DNA of 64,000 nucleotides from Amphiura filiformis. Lineage: Eukaryota; Echinodermata; Ophiuroidea; Amphilepidida; Amphiuridae. A program made the position numbers and the translations under genes. The stretch spans positions 51,046,052 through 51,110,051 of the forward strand of contig NC_092635.1 in NCBI RefSeq assembly GCF_039555335.1, written 5' to 3'. Positions 20,988 to 32,462 of the stretch are shown in pieces. The first letter of the stretch is position 1. Each line of letters begins with the position of its first letter. The notes under the pieces are model-generated. The model was not told the DNA's origin and ran no database searches. It saw nothing but the letters and a program-made list of their open reading frames with translations.

Positions 20988-21761
20988 GGTGACATCACGC
21001 TATCTCTAAGGTCCGCTATCTCTAAGGTTCGCTATCTCTAAGGTTCGCTATCACTAACGTGTAAAGTCTATGGAGATCAGAATCCCGCTATCTCTAATAG
21101 ATAAAAAGGTTCGCTATACCTAAAAAAAGGTCCGCTACTTCTAAGGTTCGATATCACTAATTTAGAATAAGGTTCGCTAGTTCTAAGGTTCGATATCACT
21201 AATTTTAAATAAGGTTCGCTATCACTAATTTAAAATAAGGTTCGCTATCACTAATTTTGAATAAGGTCCGCTATTACTAATTTATTGAAGGTTCGCTATC
21301 TCTAAGGTACGTTATCACTAATTCCAATAAAGGTCCGCTATACCTAAGGTTCGCTATCACTAATTTTGTTTCAGGTTCGCTATCCCTAATTAATTAAGGT
21401 TCGCTATCTCTAAGGTTCGTTAATACTAATTTCGATTAAGGTTCGTTATCACTAATCTTAAATAAGGTCCACTATCTCTAATTATAAATAAGGTCCGCTA
21501 TCTCTAATTTCAAATAAGGTCCGCTATCTCTAATTTTAAATAAGGACCGCTATAGCGAACCTTATTTGAAATTAGAGATAGCGAACCTTATTTAAAATTA
21601 GAGATAGCGAACCTTATTTAAAATTAGAGATAGCGAACCTTATTTGAAATTAGTGATAGCGAACCTTAGAGATAGCGAACCTTAGAGATAGCGAACCTTG
21701 TAGATAGCGGACCTTATTTAAAATTAGAGATAGCGAACCTTAGAGATAGCGAACCGTAACC
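20988..21761. mobile_element. Satellite-like foldback element, copy 1
   Basis: About 560 bp of short monomers (AAGGTTCGCTATCTCTAA, AAGGTTCGCTATCACTAATT and variants), followed after a centre at 21549-21556 (GCTATAGC) by about 210 bp of the same monomers inverted. The outer ends GGTGACATCACGCTATCTC and GGTTACGGTTCGCTATCTC form imperfect inverted repeats. The flanks GTCAGAAT (20980-20987) and GTGAGAAT (21762-21769) agree at 7 of 8 bases. A near-identical copy lies at 34253-34982, and its perfect 8-bp flanks fix the element's borders. The element has no coding capacity and its superfamily is unknown: 8-bp duplications occur in hAT and P, and 8-9 bp in Merlin. Confidence 0.85.
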
Positions 21762-21900
21762 GTGAGAATACTTTCCTCATTGACCTTATTAAATAGCAAG
21801 CTGAATATTTTGGCGCACTTGGGACACTATAACGCTGTAACAAGGCCTTAGTAAAGCAGTACGGAAACGCTTAAATATGCATTTTAGGGGCTTTACCTGC

Positions 21901-22381
21901 TATTTAACAGTACTCGAAGTAAACTTTATAAATCTAATGATTTATACCTAAAGTGTATGTAGGTGGGATGAAAAGCCGACGATCAATTGAAAATTTTGAC
22001 CTTACGTATTGAAGATATGGATTTTTTTCCCCAAAACACTAAACAAAAATAAGGTCTTTTTGGGAAAAAATCCATATCTTCAATATGAAAGGTCACAATT
22101 TTCAATTGACCGTCGGCTTTTCCTCCCTGCTACATACACTTTAAGAATATATCATTAGATTTATATAATTTACTTCGAGGACTGTTATATATCAAAATTT
22201 GAAAAATATCAAATTTTTATAATTTGTCATAAAATTTGTATTATATTGTGATTTTCAAAAATGAAAATTATTTGATATCAGAAAGACATGCTTCGTATTC
22301 AGAATGCAATTCGATAGGTCTGAGGTGCTCTCATGTCCCAAAAATACTGTCGAAACGCAATAAACGCTCATTTTAGATCCC
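21901..22381. mobile_element. Family A element, left end missing
   Basis: Starts inside the left arm (TTTAACAGTACTCGAAGTAA) and continues through the central hairpin to the right terminus AGATCCC, followed by TTAA at 22382-22385. Confidence 0.75.
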
Positions 22382-22762
22382 TTAAGTTGCCAGGATTGCC
22401 ACTAACTGTAAGCTACATATTGCACCTTATTTCAAAACATTATAGTAACATAAGATCCCTTTTTAAAATATCTACGTTTGGTTGTTTTTCTGTCATATTT
22501 ACTCTATCCGTTTGTCTAACCGTTTAAACGGACCACAATCCGGTCGGTAAACCGTGTAAACGTATGTAGCCTATTTAAAAAAAAGTTGTACATTTTAATT
22601 ACTGTTGCTTCTATTGAACAGCCAGGGACATAATTGACATAATTAACATGCATTGCTAGCTGTTCAAAAGGAGATACAAAAACGATAACATTGCCAAGCA
22701 TGATAAGCACGATAAGAGTAGATAAAAAACATACGTTTTTTTTTTGTAACAGTCCTGATGAA

Positions 22763-22768
22763 TTTATT
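22763..22768 (-). terminator. Poly(A) signal of the zinc-finger gene
   Basis: TTTATT on the plus strand is AATAAA on the minus strand, about 55 bases beyond the zinc-finger stop codon. Confidence 0.5.
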
Positions 22769-22823
22769 CAAGAAACTTGATAATATATAATTTCTGATTA
22801 TAAGCTTTTCGTCAGATTTAGTT

Positions 22824-23825
22824 TCAAGTCGGATAGTTTTTCACCTTTTTACTTAGTCCCAGAGGCACATCCTCACCCAAACTAAAGCTGAGACCCTCCA
22901 TCACCGGGTGTGAATCTGATTGTGCCGCCTCTTGTTTGTCAATATCGTTAACCAACTGATACTGATCGGGAGACTGATGAGATTTCTTTCTTGTATGAAT
23001 CTTTTCATGAATCTTCATGTTTGACAATATGCTGAATGATTTGTTACAAAAGCTACAGTGGTGAGGTTTCTCTCCTGTATGACTCAATTCATGTCGTTTC
23101 TTGTGGTCCAATTGACGAAATAATTTGTGACAATAACTACATTGATAAGGTTTCTCTCCTGTATGAACCCTTTCATGTCTGTTCTTAGTTTTCGATCGGC
23201 TGAATGATTTCTTGCAGAAGCTACATTGATACGGTTTCTCTCCTGTATGTATCCTTTCATGCTCTTTCTTGTATGACACTCGGCTAAATGATAAATTGCA
23301 GTACATACATTGATGGGGTTTCTCTCCTGTGTGAATCAATTCATGTTCTTTCTTGTCTTTCAGCCGGCAGAATGATTTGCTGCAATATTTACACATATGT
23401 GGTTTCTCTCCTGTATGAATCATTTCATGTTCATTCTTGTGCCACACATATCTGAATAATTTATTACAATGGCCACATTTAAAAGGTTTCTCACCTGTGT
23501 GAATCATTTCATGTCTATTCTTGCTTGCCAATGTCGTCAATGATTTGTTGCAATAGCGGCATTGATAGCTCTCTTTTCTATGAATCTTTTCATGCGTTTT
23601 CTTGTGACTGTCTCCTCTGTGAATGTTTTCATGCGTATTCTTGTTTACCAATTGACGAAATGATTTGTTACAATAAGTACATTTATAGGGTTTCTCTCCT
23701 GTATGAATCATTTCATGCCGTTTCTTGTTACCCAACTGGCTGAATGATTTCTTGCAATAGCTGCACTTATGAGGTTTCTCATCTCCCTGTGTCTCGTCAT
23801 CCCATTCTCGCTTAGGGCTCAACAT
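22824..23825 (-). CDS. C2H2 zinc-finger protein, terminal coding exon
   Basis: Encodes 333 residues. Nine complete C-x2-C-x12-H-x3-H fingers lie at about residues 19-41, 47-69, 87-109, 115-137, 143-165, 171-193, 199-221, 227-249 and 255-277, joined mostly by TGEKP linkers. This is typical of nuclear sequence-specific DNA-binding proteins. Between fingers 2 and 3, residues 70-86 keep only the His half of a finger (HKKTHEKIH); the Cys half is lost without breaking the frame. Upstream of the ATG, a cttgtttcag acceptor at about 23830 suggests earlier exons, so the start at 23825 may be internal. The C-terminal 56 residues carry no domain I know. The family member is not identifiable by eye. Confidence 0.85.
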   Translation of the reverse strand: MLSPKREWDDETQGDEKPHKCSYCKKSFSQLGNKKRHEMIHTGEKPYKCTYCNKSFRQLVNKNTHENIHRGDSHKKTHEKIHRKESYQCRYCNKSLTTLASKNRHEMIHTGEKPFKCGHCNKLFRYVWHKNEHEMIHTGEKPHMCKYCSKSFCRLKDKKEHELIHTGEKPHQCMYCNLSFSRVSYKKEHERIHTGEKPYQCSFCKKSFSRSKTKNRHERVHTGEKPYQCSYCHKLFRQLDHKKRHELSHTGEKPHHCSFCNKSFSILSNMKIHEKIHTRKKSHQSPDQYQLVNDIDKQEAAQSDSHPVMEGLSFSLGEDVPLGLSKKVKNYPT

Positions 23826-23880
23826 GTTGTCTGAAACAAGTTAATAAATAAAAATACATAAATAATGCATAAATAAATAA

Positions 23881-24154
23881 GGGACCGTTCACAAACACTT
23901 GTAAGGGGGGCCTGATGCAAAAAAAAATTATCGCGAAAATTTTTCGGGGCCCCCTTTTACAGACCTCGAAAATTTCAGGCCCCCCCTTTTTGACATGAAA
24001 ATTATGGGTCAACCCCATAGAAAAGCATAAAAACTCAAATTTTTCGAGGAAAATTTGTGGTCATTTTTTTCAGGCCCCCCTTAGGAGGGTCAAAAATTTT
24101 CAGGGCCACCTTTTTTGCATCAGGCCCCCCTTACAAGTTTTTGTGACCGGTCCC
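23881..24154. mobile_element. PIF/Harbinger-like MITE upstream of the zinc-finger exon
   Basis: The ends GGGACCGTTCACAAACACTT and GGGACCGGTCACAAAAACTT are flanked by TAA (23878-23880 and 24155-24157). The body is rich in GGGGGGCC and AAAATTTT blocks arranged as inverted repeats. It is 274 bp and non-coding, and lies within the putative intron upstream of the zinc-finger exon. Confidence 0.75.
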
Positions 24155-24234
24155 TAAACCCTAACAAGCAAAAATCTTCTGCGCATGTATACCACGTGTT
24201 GGCATGACGCAATCAATCAACCTACGTTCGCATT

Positions 24235-24500
24235 GACGGACTGAGTGAAAAACTCACTCGTCAAAAGAGTGAAAATCAGTTCAAAACCAAACGAGTTAAA
24301 ATCACTACCAAAAGAATGGACACCACTCATTCAAGGTATGATATTACTCGAATACTGTCCTTTATATCATACTTGGAATAGTGGTTCCACTCTTTTAAGA
24401 GTAGTTTTCAATCTTTTAGGAGTGATTTTCACTCGTTTGGAGTGATGTTCACTCTTATCTCTCTTCTGGAGAAAGTGAGTTTTTCACTCTTTTACATTAA
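24235..24500. repeat. Foldback repeat of GAGTGAAAA motifs
   Basis: Left arm blocks AGTGAAAAACTCACT, AAAAGAGTGAAAATCA and AAACGAG reappear inverted at 24390-24498 (AGTGATTTTCACTCGTTT, AGTGAGTTTTTCACTCTTTT). Arms are about 110 bp and diverged. No terminal duplication was recognised. Confidence 0.6.
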
Positions 24501-24699
24501 AAGACTACGGCGAGTGGAAAATTGCTCACGAGTTTAGGCCCCGGGCCCGGGGTTTGGTCGAAGGCCTGGGTGACGGGGTACGGGGTTGATGGAGTAAATA
24601 TTGAATGAGTCGCATGTGACATATTCTACAACCCCAAACCACCTCCATTAAAGAATTTCTGAACACTTTCATACTTACTCAGCTGTTAAGCTTCCTTAA

Positions 24700-24975
24700 C
24701 ATTTTGATAACATTTAAATGTTTGTGTTGATTGGCTCTTAATATCTAAGACGTGTTTTATACACACGTTTTGGTTATAAAAAGGTCATAAAATCGTTGTT
24801 TAAACGTTTTATATGAAAAAATCCACTACAATAAAATTTCAAAAAATGTTGTAAAAATGTTAAACATCTTTAACAAACATTGTGCAAAATATTTTTAGAA
24901 GGTTTCGCATCAAGTTAAAAAAATGTTTTTGGAACGTTGTAAAAACGTTTTATACACTTACATACTTTCTGGGTA
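24700..24975. repeat. Family C (AACGTTTT) MITE fragment
   Basis: Ordered AAACGTTTTATAT, TAAACATCTTTAACAAACATT and GTAAAAACGTTTTATA motifs are shared with the complete family C element at 38961-39661. Confidence 0.6.
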
Positions 24976-25001
24976 CAATCTCGAGTCTTTAACATGTTTA
25001 A

Positions 25002-25301
25002 TTACCAAGGGTAATTACTTCTTACGTATTTTAATTTACTCAAGTATGCTCTTATAACCTTCTGTGATTTAGTGCCAAAATTCATTTTCTCTAAAGTTAA
25101 ACTTAGCAGCAACATATGATACTTCTTTTTCATGGCCACATGTGAACTTTGACCAGCTAAATTTAACAATACATTGCCGATTTCTCGTGGTAAGTTCATG
25201 CAGGGAACCTGGTTCATGCAATCGCCACGATAACAATGCATTAGTACACTGCATGTAAACTGTCCACCTTTACTCATGGTAAATCGTTTTATACACACCA
25301 C
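25002..25301 (-). other. Uncharacterised 99-codon open frame
   Basis: A methionine-started frame with several Cys residues (FTCSVLMHCYRGDCMNQVPC) and a basic C-terminus. I recognise no family. It lies upstream of, and on the same strand as, the zinc-finger exon, so it could be an earlier exon or chance. No splice evidence links them. Confidence 0.2.
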
Positions 25302-26597
25302 TGAACTTAAAAATGGTTTCTTTATATAGTGTTTCTGATTTTATTATACAAAACAATGACGCCAAATTAAATAACAATATATTTAAGATATTATTAGCTT
25401 TATTGGTTGAACATATTACATACCTGCACCTGTAAACAGACTGACCAAAATGAAATTAGAAATAATCTTCAGCTCCCGTGTATCCACTTTGGTTATACAG
25501 ATCCTTTCCAGGATATGGATATGTGGTACTAGACTAGTATACCAAGGGCAAAGGAGGTCATCACTTCCTGTTTCCAATGTTTATCATGGCCATAGGTATT
25601 AAAAATATTGTTTACTGTATGTATTATGGGTCAAATTGGGCTATGCTAAATTTTATTTGACTTTAACAAATGCGAAGTTAAAAAGGATGTTAACCTTCGG
25701 AAAATCAATGCAGGTATATTGTTACGAGTCATTAATGACTCAAGGCTATAACACCCTTTACCCAAATTCACTTATGCACAACAAAACACACTGTTAGTAT
25801 AAGTTAACAAAAGTTTTATGATATGACAATGAATCTGCACATACAATTTATAGATGACACTAATAATTACTACTTAAAGGAGCAGCTGAAGGAGTATTTC
25901 GTGATCCTAGCACCTTCTTTTTATGACACATTTCAGTAGATATCCACGGAAAAACGATGTGTTAACTGATAACATTTTTTTGGCTAAGGATGCAGATCTA
26001 GAATCAGTAGTCTTCAAGATATAGAAACCATCATCAAAACCATTGTGTGGACAGCAAGTTTGTTTCAAGCCCTAAATCAGCGTTTTGTTCTGCCAGACTA
26101 TATGTCGTTAACTCCCATAAGAAACTTATTCTATGGGACACATTACACAATTTTCCAGTTCACTGGTTTAGAGAAAGTACTAAGTAGTCAATCACACTCA
26201 GCTACACTCAGTACATGTTGCTCACTATCAACAAGTGAGCTCAAGTGTTTGCGAACGGTCCCTATTGTTGTGATGTGGCGGGAGTTTTAAATGTACATGT
26301 CCTGAAAAAAATATGATGCTCGCGCATACTGCCAGGCAAGGCACAATGGGAATTGTCATGATGCCAGCTCATGCGTACTGCCAGGCAATGACGTCACAAG
26401 TCATCTCATCTATAGTATTATATTCTCATTGAAAGACGACGGTTAGAATTGTCAAAAGATTTGCTCCTTATTATAATTAGAAAGAGTGGTCACCCTTAAT
26501 CACTAAACTACCTGTAAATTCTAAATGAGAAAATATATTGATTATGAGCAAAAGCAAGGTGTCAGTTAAAATGTGCCATAGTTCGGAATAGAAACGT
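25302..26597. other. Intergenic, possible TTAA-ended repeat at about 25873-26470
   Basis: TTAAAGGAGCAGCTGAAGG near 25875 and TGCTCCTTATTA near 26460 look like short inverted ends. The body has no coding motif. Nothing else is seen here. Confidence 0.35.
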
Positions 26598-27028
26598 GTG
26601 CACAGTATTTTTGCGAGACCTGAGAGAACATCGGACACACTAAATTTTATGGTAAATTATTATAAATTATTATAAATTATTAAAATTGAGGTTAATATTT
26701 TGATATTTAACAGTCCTCGAAGTTAAATTTATAAATCTAATGATATGTACTTAAAGTGTATGTATCTGGGAGGAAAAGCCATCCATCATTTGAAAATAAA
26801 CTTTTTTCCCCCAAAGACCTAAAATAAACTTTCCTTCGAGGACTGTTAAATGTCAAAAATAATAATTTTTAATAGTCTGCCATAAAATGTGTATTATATC
26901 GCGAATTTCAAAATATCAAACTATTAAATATCATCAGGACATTCTTCATATTCAGAATGCAATTTGATGTGTATGATGTGCTCTCAAGACCCACAAAACA
27001 AAAAGTGCAAACATTGCTATTCGATCCC
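26598..27028. mobile_element. Family A element, diverged and shortened
   Basis: Contains ACAGTCCTCGAAG, GGAGGAAAAGCC and GAGGACTGTTAAATGTC and ends ATTCGATCCC, followed by TTAA at 27029-27032. The central hairpin is reduced compared with the 659-bp copies. Confidence 0.65.
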
Positions 27029-27049
27029 TTAAATCATGGTTAAACTTAA

Positions 27050-27443
27050 AGCCATTTTATAACATTTGCTGAGGAGAACGCCCTCAATTTTTTTTAAATT
27101 CTGGTTTTTACACGATTGTAATGTACGTTAGTCAATAAAGATACTCTGCAAAAATCAAGACTTTAGGTGCTGTAGTTTTGTCAAAATCCGAGATTTTGAA
27201 TAACACGATGGAACTGGCGTTTTATTATTACGATGGGAATATTAGTCGAACACACCCCGAGGATCGTACCGTATTACAACCGCGGGAGTAACATGCATGG
27301 GCGCTAGTAGTAAATTTCAATTTTCTATGCTTTACCTCACTTGTTCGGCTCAAAATTAAAAGGGGACATATCTGACAGTAAAAGCTAACATTTTATGGAA
27401 AATAAATACTAATCTATTTTTACAGAAATATTATAATATGGCT
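27050..27443. mobile_element. Family B element, internally deleted
   Basis: The ends AGCCATTTTATAACATT and AGCCATATTATAATATT are flanked by TTAA (27046-27049 and 27444-27447). The interior matches both edges of the 1221-bp copy at 6712-7932. It lies 13 bp after a family A copy, the same order as at 5.9-7.9 kb. Confidence 0.75.
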
Positions 27444-27447
27444 TTAA

Positions 27448-27967
27448 GTGCTCCCAAACAGTATTCGTTTGTGCGCCAGGCCGTATAAGTTACTGTGCAT
27501 GTAGAAACGCAACAAATAAGTTTGAAATGTCAAAAAACAGAAAATGTCACAATCACGTTTTAACTAAAAACGTGATCGTTTCAAGTCTAAAATGGGACAC
27601 CAATGCCTCGGACATGAACAAAAAATAAGTGACTGTATGTTTTTTGTTTCGATATACATGAAAAAAGTAATAATGACACACGGGCAATTCTAAAACAACA
27701 TCTTTTGCACAGACTTCAATGGGATTTGAGAAGTTAAGTAGCAGTTGAAACTCGCGTGATAACACTTTTACAGTGCATGATGGGGCTTCCTTAAATCATC
27801 CGCTGATCTGTCAAAGAGATCATAAAAAAGTCTTTAAACTGTGTATTAGCTTCTTATTGTTTTTTTTAACGGTTATCTGATTGTATGACGTTGTGTGATT
27901 ATCCTAAAGTTCAATAGATATAACACTCTATAGGGAAATTTTAACTCTTGATCTCAATATAAAAATA
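27448..27967. other. Displaced 3' flank of GPCR A1
   Basis: The block CGTTGTGTGATTATCCTAAA through ATATAACACTCT (about 27890-27930) matches 37600-37645, directly beyond GPCR A2. In A2 this block continues straight into the receptor 3' region. Here about 2 kb of repeats separates the two parts. Confidence 0.6.
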
Positions 27968-28215
27968 TTTACCTCATAGACCTTTGGCAACTTGTAACGC
28001 CCTCTGACCTTGTTCAGAGATGATTGGTTGACCCTGATGTGGATGGCTTCTTTAACACCTCTCTCGAACTAGCGGGGCTTCCTCCGGAGGGGACACTCAC
28101 ATGCAAAGGTGCTACTGGTATGTGCGGCGATCAATGGTTCCCTTTTCAGGCTCTTCGGCAGTTCCTTAAGACCCAAGGACCCTTAAGACCTCAAACTTTG
28201 ACAATTGTTGCTCTT
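27968..28215 (-). mobile_element. Penelope-like element fragment
   Basis: On the minus strand FERGVKEAIHIRVNQSSLNK and RGRYKLPKVYE follow each other. This is the known C-terminal end of the Penelope-like endonuclease region (KEAI-x-IR-x-N-x-x-x-LN...GRY-x-LP). It is a short, broken fragment. Confidence 0.7.
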
Positions 28216-28774
28216 TAGTTCAAATTGTGAAAAAAATTGGAATCTTTTAGCTCCGCAGCTTATAATTTGGCCCAATTTGAGTTCTCTAGTCTAGACCTAC
28301 CCCCAAATGTTGAAATTTGAGCCCAAAATTTTGCGATCCGCGCCGCACGCCCTACCAAAATTTAAGTTGAGTGTCCCCATCTATTCGGACTTTGTCCAGG
28401 TCAATGTGATGGCCCTGCACAGCGTCATCATCCCTATATCTTCGTGTCTAAAATTGCCATGATAGTACGATGAATCCTCTCGTTTTTCAACAGCTACGCA
28501 TGGCGATTTTGTTCGAGATAGGCCGAGCAACTCAGGCTAAGCATACCATTTTATGTTTTTACGATTTGCGCATGATCAGTATCCCATATGATATTTCTAT
28601 TACAAGAAAATTTGATTTGTTATCAGGTAAATCCCAGGTTTTATTTTTAATACACTAACTGGGAATTAAATACACTAATTAGTCATGTTAGTGGGGACCG
28701 GTATTTTGCTGTGGATATATTTTACTGCATTTTATAAATAACGATTTTGATCTTCAAAATAAAAATTGTGATAT

Positions 28775-29408
28775 CCCAGCAAACACAAAAAACGTTTTTA
28801 ATAAGTTATATTTTGGCTTTTGGTTTACATAAAAACGTTTTAATAACATTACAATGTCGGGTTATTATAAAGGTCATGAAAACGTTTTGTATGAAAACAC
28901 ACTACAACAATATTTTTAAAATGTTTTCAAAAATGGTATTGTAAACTATTTTTGCAAACATTTTTTGCCAAATATTTTGTCAGAACTTAACATTATGTTA
29001 AAATATTTGCACTCAGCAAACACAGAAATGTTCTTAAAATGTTTTTCAAAACGTTTTAATAACATTTAAATGTCGGGTTATATAAAGGTCATGAAAACGT
29101 TTTTAAAACGTTATTGCAAATATTTTGGGCAAACATTTTTCGCAAAATATTTTTTCAACCAAAATAACATTCTGTTTAGAATGTTTTGTATCAAGTTTTC
29201 AAAATGTTTTTGGAATGTTATTAAAACGTTTTATACCCTTTATATAACCCGACATTTAAACGTTTTGAGTAGATTATCAAAAATGATTTTTAATGTTATG
29301 AAAACGTTTTATAACCTTAATATACCCTTTATATAACCCGACATTTAAACGTTTTCTGACAACCTTTAATAACCTTTTGCGAATGATGTCGAAAACGTTT
29401 TGTGTTTG
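28775..29408. mobile_element. Family C (AACGTTTT) MITE
   Basis: Begins CCCAGCAAACACAAAA and ends near CGTTTTGTGTTTG. The interior is dense in AAACGTTTT and contains the diagnostic ATAACCCGACATTTAAACG on one arm and its inverse on the other. It lies within the insertion that separates GPCR A1 from its original 3' flank. Confidence 0.75.
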
Positions 29409-30062
29409 AGAATTCCAATTCTATAAAGGAACACATGTATTAGAAAATTAAATCACAAGTCATACAATACAAACTATGCCACTTTTTTTTTTATCTGCGT
29501 CAATAATAGAATATCGATTTCAATCGAATTGAATACATCGCTCCATTTTGAGTTTGTAGTTCACCACTGAGCGATCCAGCGATCGATTGCTAGCCAATCA
29601 GATAGAACTCCTTTTCTTTCTTTCGGTGAAATACTACTCGCCCGTCGCTCACCAACGAAGTATTAAGTTTATATTTATAACATAGGGTGTCGACACTGTC
29701 TCCTGTGACTCAATATGGATGTGGTTGGAATCCTCGAAGTTGCCAAAGGTCTATGACCCGATTATTACGTCACACTTCAATGACCCGATTATTACGTCAC
29801 ACTGCTCGATGGGGTCGGATCATTTCGCTGACGAAGGCAAAAGTTGAAAATTACGGAGGTAAATATTTTTGTATAGGATCAAGAGTTAAAATCTTTCTAT
29901 ATATGGATTGCCAATACAGATGGACATTCATGCTAAGATACAACACTGGGTTTTTTCAGAGTGTCTTTTCAAGGTGTCTGCAGATGTGTCTGCAGACAGT
30001 CCAAACAAAAGAATGTTTATACCAAATGCTTATAGATTGACAAAAAATCCTTACTGTCCTTT
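29409..30062. other. Spacer and 3' region of GPCR A1
   Basis: A short direct repeat ATGACCCGATTATTACGTCA occurs twice at 29751-29795. From about 29935 the sequence matches the region just beyond GPCR A2 (GTCTGCAGACAGTCCAAACA). Confidence 0.55.
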
Positions 30063-31114
30063 CTATATTTCCTTCATATCTATGTCACTATGTGACTGGG
30101 AGACTGGATTAGACACCTTTGTCGCAGAATCATCAAGTGGAACTTCAAAGAGCGTATTTTCTTTGTATTTTCGTGATGATCTCAGTGAGGACGGAAGCTG
30201 TTGGCAAATAGCTTCTCGAAAGTTTTTGTTGACAGACAAATAGATAATTGGGTTGACGCATGAGTTGGCAAATGCAAGTACCACGAAGAATCGGTAGAGG
30301 TTACCGAACAAGTACTTGAAGGGTACTAATCCCAAATTGAAAGCAAGGAATGCAAATTGATCAGGAGACCAACAAATGACGAATGATACAATGACAATGA
30401 GCAGCATAATGATGACACGACGACGAGCTCGAAGAACAGACATTGTGGCTAGACATTTTGGACTCCCTTTTTCTTTTGAAAGATCACGTCCCTGTGCTTG
30501 AAGAATTTGAATCGTTCGAACATTTACAATAAGCATAATGATCACCGGTATAAGGTATTCAAGAACGAAAAGGAATGTTCCGATGAAGATCTGGAAACCC
30601 ATACTGGGGAACTCTACAATACATTGTCCTTGATGGAGATGTTTAAACACGTAACCGATGCTATTGATAACGAATGAGGCCAACCAGATGCTGACGATAA
30701 TGATTCTTGTGACTTTCAAAGTGAGTAAGCTTCTAGAGCGCAATGGATAGCGAATAGCGATAAAACGTTCAACTGACACAGCTGTGAGGGTAAAAATAGA
30801 AGCAACATGGACACCCACATGATGTGTGACGAATATACTACTTTACAGTAGAAGTGTCCAGCTGTAGTGTTAGGAACTCGCGACAATAGTGGATGCGGAA
30901 TGATACAGATGGATGTGATGAGGTCAGCTATAGCAAGAGCTGCGATGAGTGTGTTAGTCGAAGATTTGATAAGCTTACGCGATCGAAGATAGACATGGAT
31001 AACGACGGAGTTCCCAATGATGCCTATGATGGCTAGAATGAGTTGAAGGATTAACCGCCAGTCCCACTGAATTGGAACCAAGTAGATTGGTTCTGACATA
31101 GACGTGTTTTCCAT
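30063..31114 (-). pseudogene. Class A GPCR A1, peptide-receptor-like, frameshifted copy
   Basis: Paralog of GPCR A2 (37761-38825), with near-identical sequence through TM1-TM3 (MENTSMSEPIYLVPIQWDWR, LAIADLITSICIIPHPLL) and TM4-TM7 (VERFIAIRYP, CWSPDQFAFLAF, NSCVNPIIYL). Near 30806 one base is missing relative to A2, so the N-terminal frame (31114 to about 30806) and the remaining frame (about 30818 to 30063) do not join. The stop at 30063-30065 also comes four codons earlier than in A2, because ATG GAG has become ATA TAG. All other receptor motifs are kept, so the loss is recent or the single-base gap is an assembly error. Confidence 0.8.
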
Positions 31115-31679
31115 TATAAAGAAGATAATGATGGCAGTAAAATCCTATAAAAAAGAACACAAAATCATAATACGCTTCGGACCTAAACAGCCAGAAATCA
31201 GGAAGAGCAGTAAGCGGTTTTTTAAAAAACCATATTGTCAAAAACAAGTACATATATCATATTATTATTCGCATAGACCGTCAATACTCGGGGTCAATAT
31301 CATTAGTCAACTTGAATCTTCATGAGCGATCAGTGGGTGGAATTTAGAGATGTTTGAACCCAAGACCTCTGTATTACTAGTATTATCGAGTCTGGTGTAG
31401 GTATAGTTGGAAGTATTTGTATTGACCGGGATATTGACCGTCTGTGCAGAAAGTGTAGCTTTATTTGATATTATGTAGGGCTACTGATTAGGATTCGTTT
31501 AGATCTTACTTTAATACCATGCTATTGTCAATGTGGTTATTTCTGATCTTCATGTTGATTCAAACGAAGCGCCTAAGATAGAGTCGTTTGTCTCGAAGTG
31601 TGACTAATAACCCACTTGACCAAAACAAAAGGGAGCAGTTGCTTACACATGCGCCTTTGTGATCGCGCATTGATACATA
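31115..31679. other. 5' flank of GPCR A1, nothing recognised
   Basis: Upstream of the A1 ATG. No clear promoter element was found. Confidence 0.4.
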
Positions 31680-31887
31680 TGTGATGCGATCAAGCAAAAT
31701 CAGTCGGAACTCGGCAACAAAAATTTTTCACTTTCTTATAGGATAGTAAAAACAACCAGTTCCAATGATATTAGCAATTAAAGAGTTTCCAAAACAAGAG
31801 AAAACAAAAAGAAATATTTTCTTCGTTTGGCTATATCTCAAAATCAATATTTCCGAGTTCCGACTGATTTTGCTTGATCGCATCACA
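31680..31887. mobile_element. Tc1/mariner-like MITE (family D), copy 1
   Basis: Inverted ends of about 35 bp start TGTGATGCGATCAAGCAAAA on both strands. They are flanked by TA (31678-31679 and 31888-31889). The second copy, at 50647-50828, lies just downstream of GPCR B1. Confidence 0.8.
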
Positions 31888-31889
31888 TA

Positions 31890-32462
31890 AGTTTAAGCGA
31901 CAAGACGCTTTTGGTGCAGTAAGCAATCAGACGTTCGCGTTGAAGTAAAACTGAGCAAGCAATCCAATCGATATGTGCAGTTGCCATTAAAGTTGAAGTA
32001 AATTTTCAAATTTTATTTCTCAAACGGTGATTATGGGTGTTTTACTGTTTACACTAGGTATGGAATAATGCACGTTAACTTCAACTTTAATAATTCCGCA
32101 GACCTTATCACGTACTGCAGTATGTGGGGTACACGGTACACATAAACAACATGTTCAACTGCGGTAGCATATGTGAACCGGCAGCACAAATGAGCCGTAA
32201 ATTCCCTAAATTGTATTCTGAGTTACGGTGTAAAATGTGTACGAAGGTCGTATTCATCGGTAACTTAAGCTGGCCCGACATCTGTCTCATTTTGATATTC
32301 AAAAACTAATCAATAATCCTATTGTTGAAGTGGATAATAAGCTTCTACCTTAGATGGCTATAGAACTGTTAATAGCTCTGGTCTTTGTTTGCTTTTGCTA
32401 AATCCTTTACAAGTGGTGGGTTACCAGGCATTGTATTTTGTACAGGTATGCATAACCAACAA
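31890..32462. other. Intergenic, nothing recognised
   Basis: Ordinary AT-rich sequence. Short complementary frames at 32108-32309 have no family resemblance. Confidence 0.45.

Noticed and set aside
20988-21761. Regularly repeated short units resembling a CRISPR array
   Set aside because: The genome is eukaryotic, spacers are not unique, repeats invert at a palindrome centre, and the whole unit has target-site duplications in a second copy.
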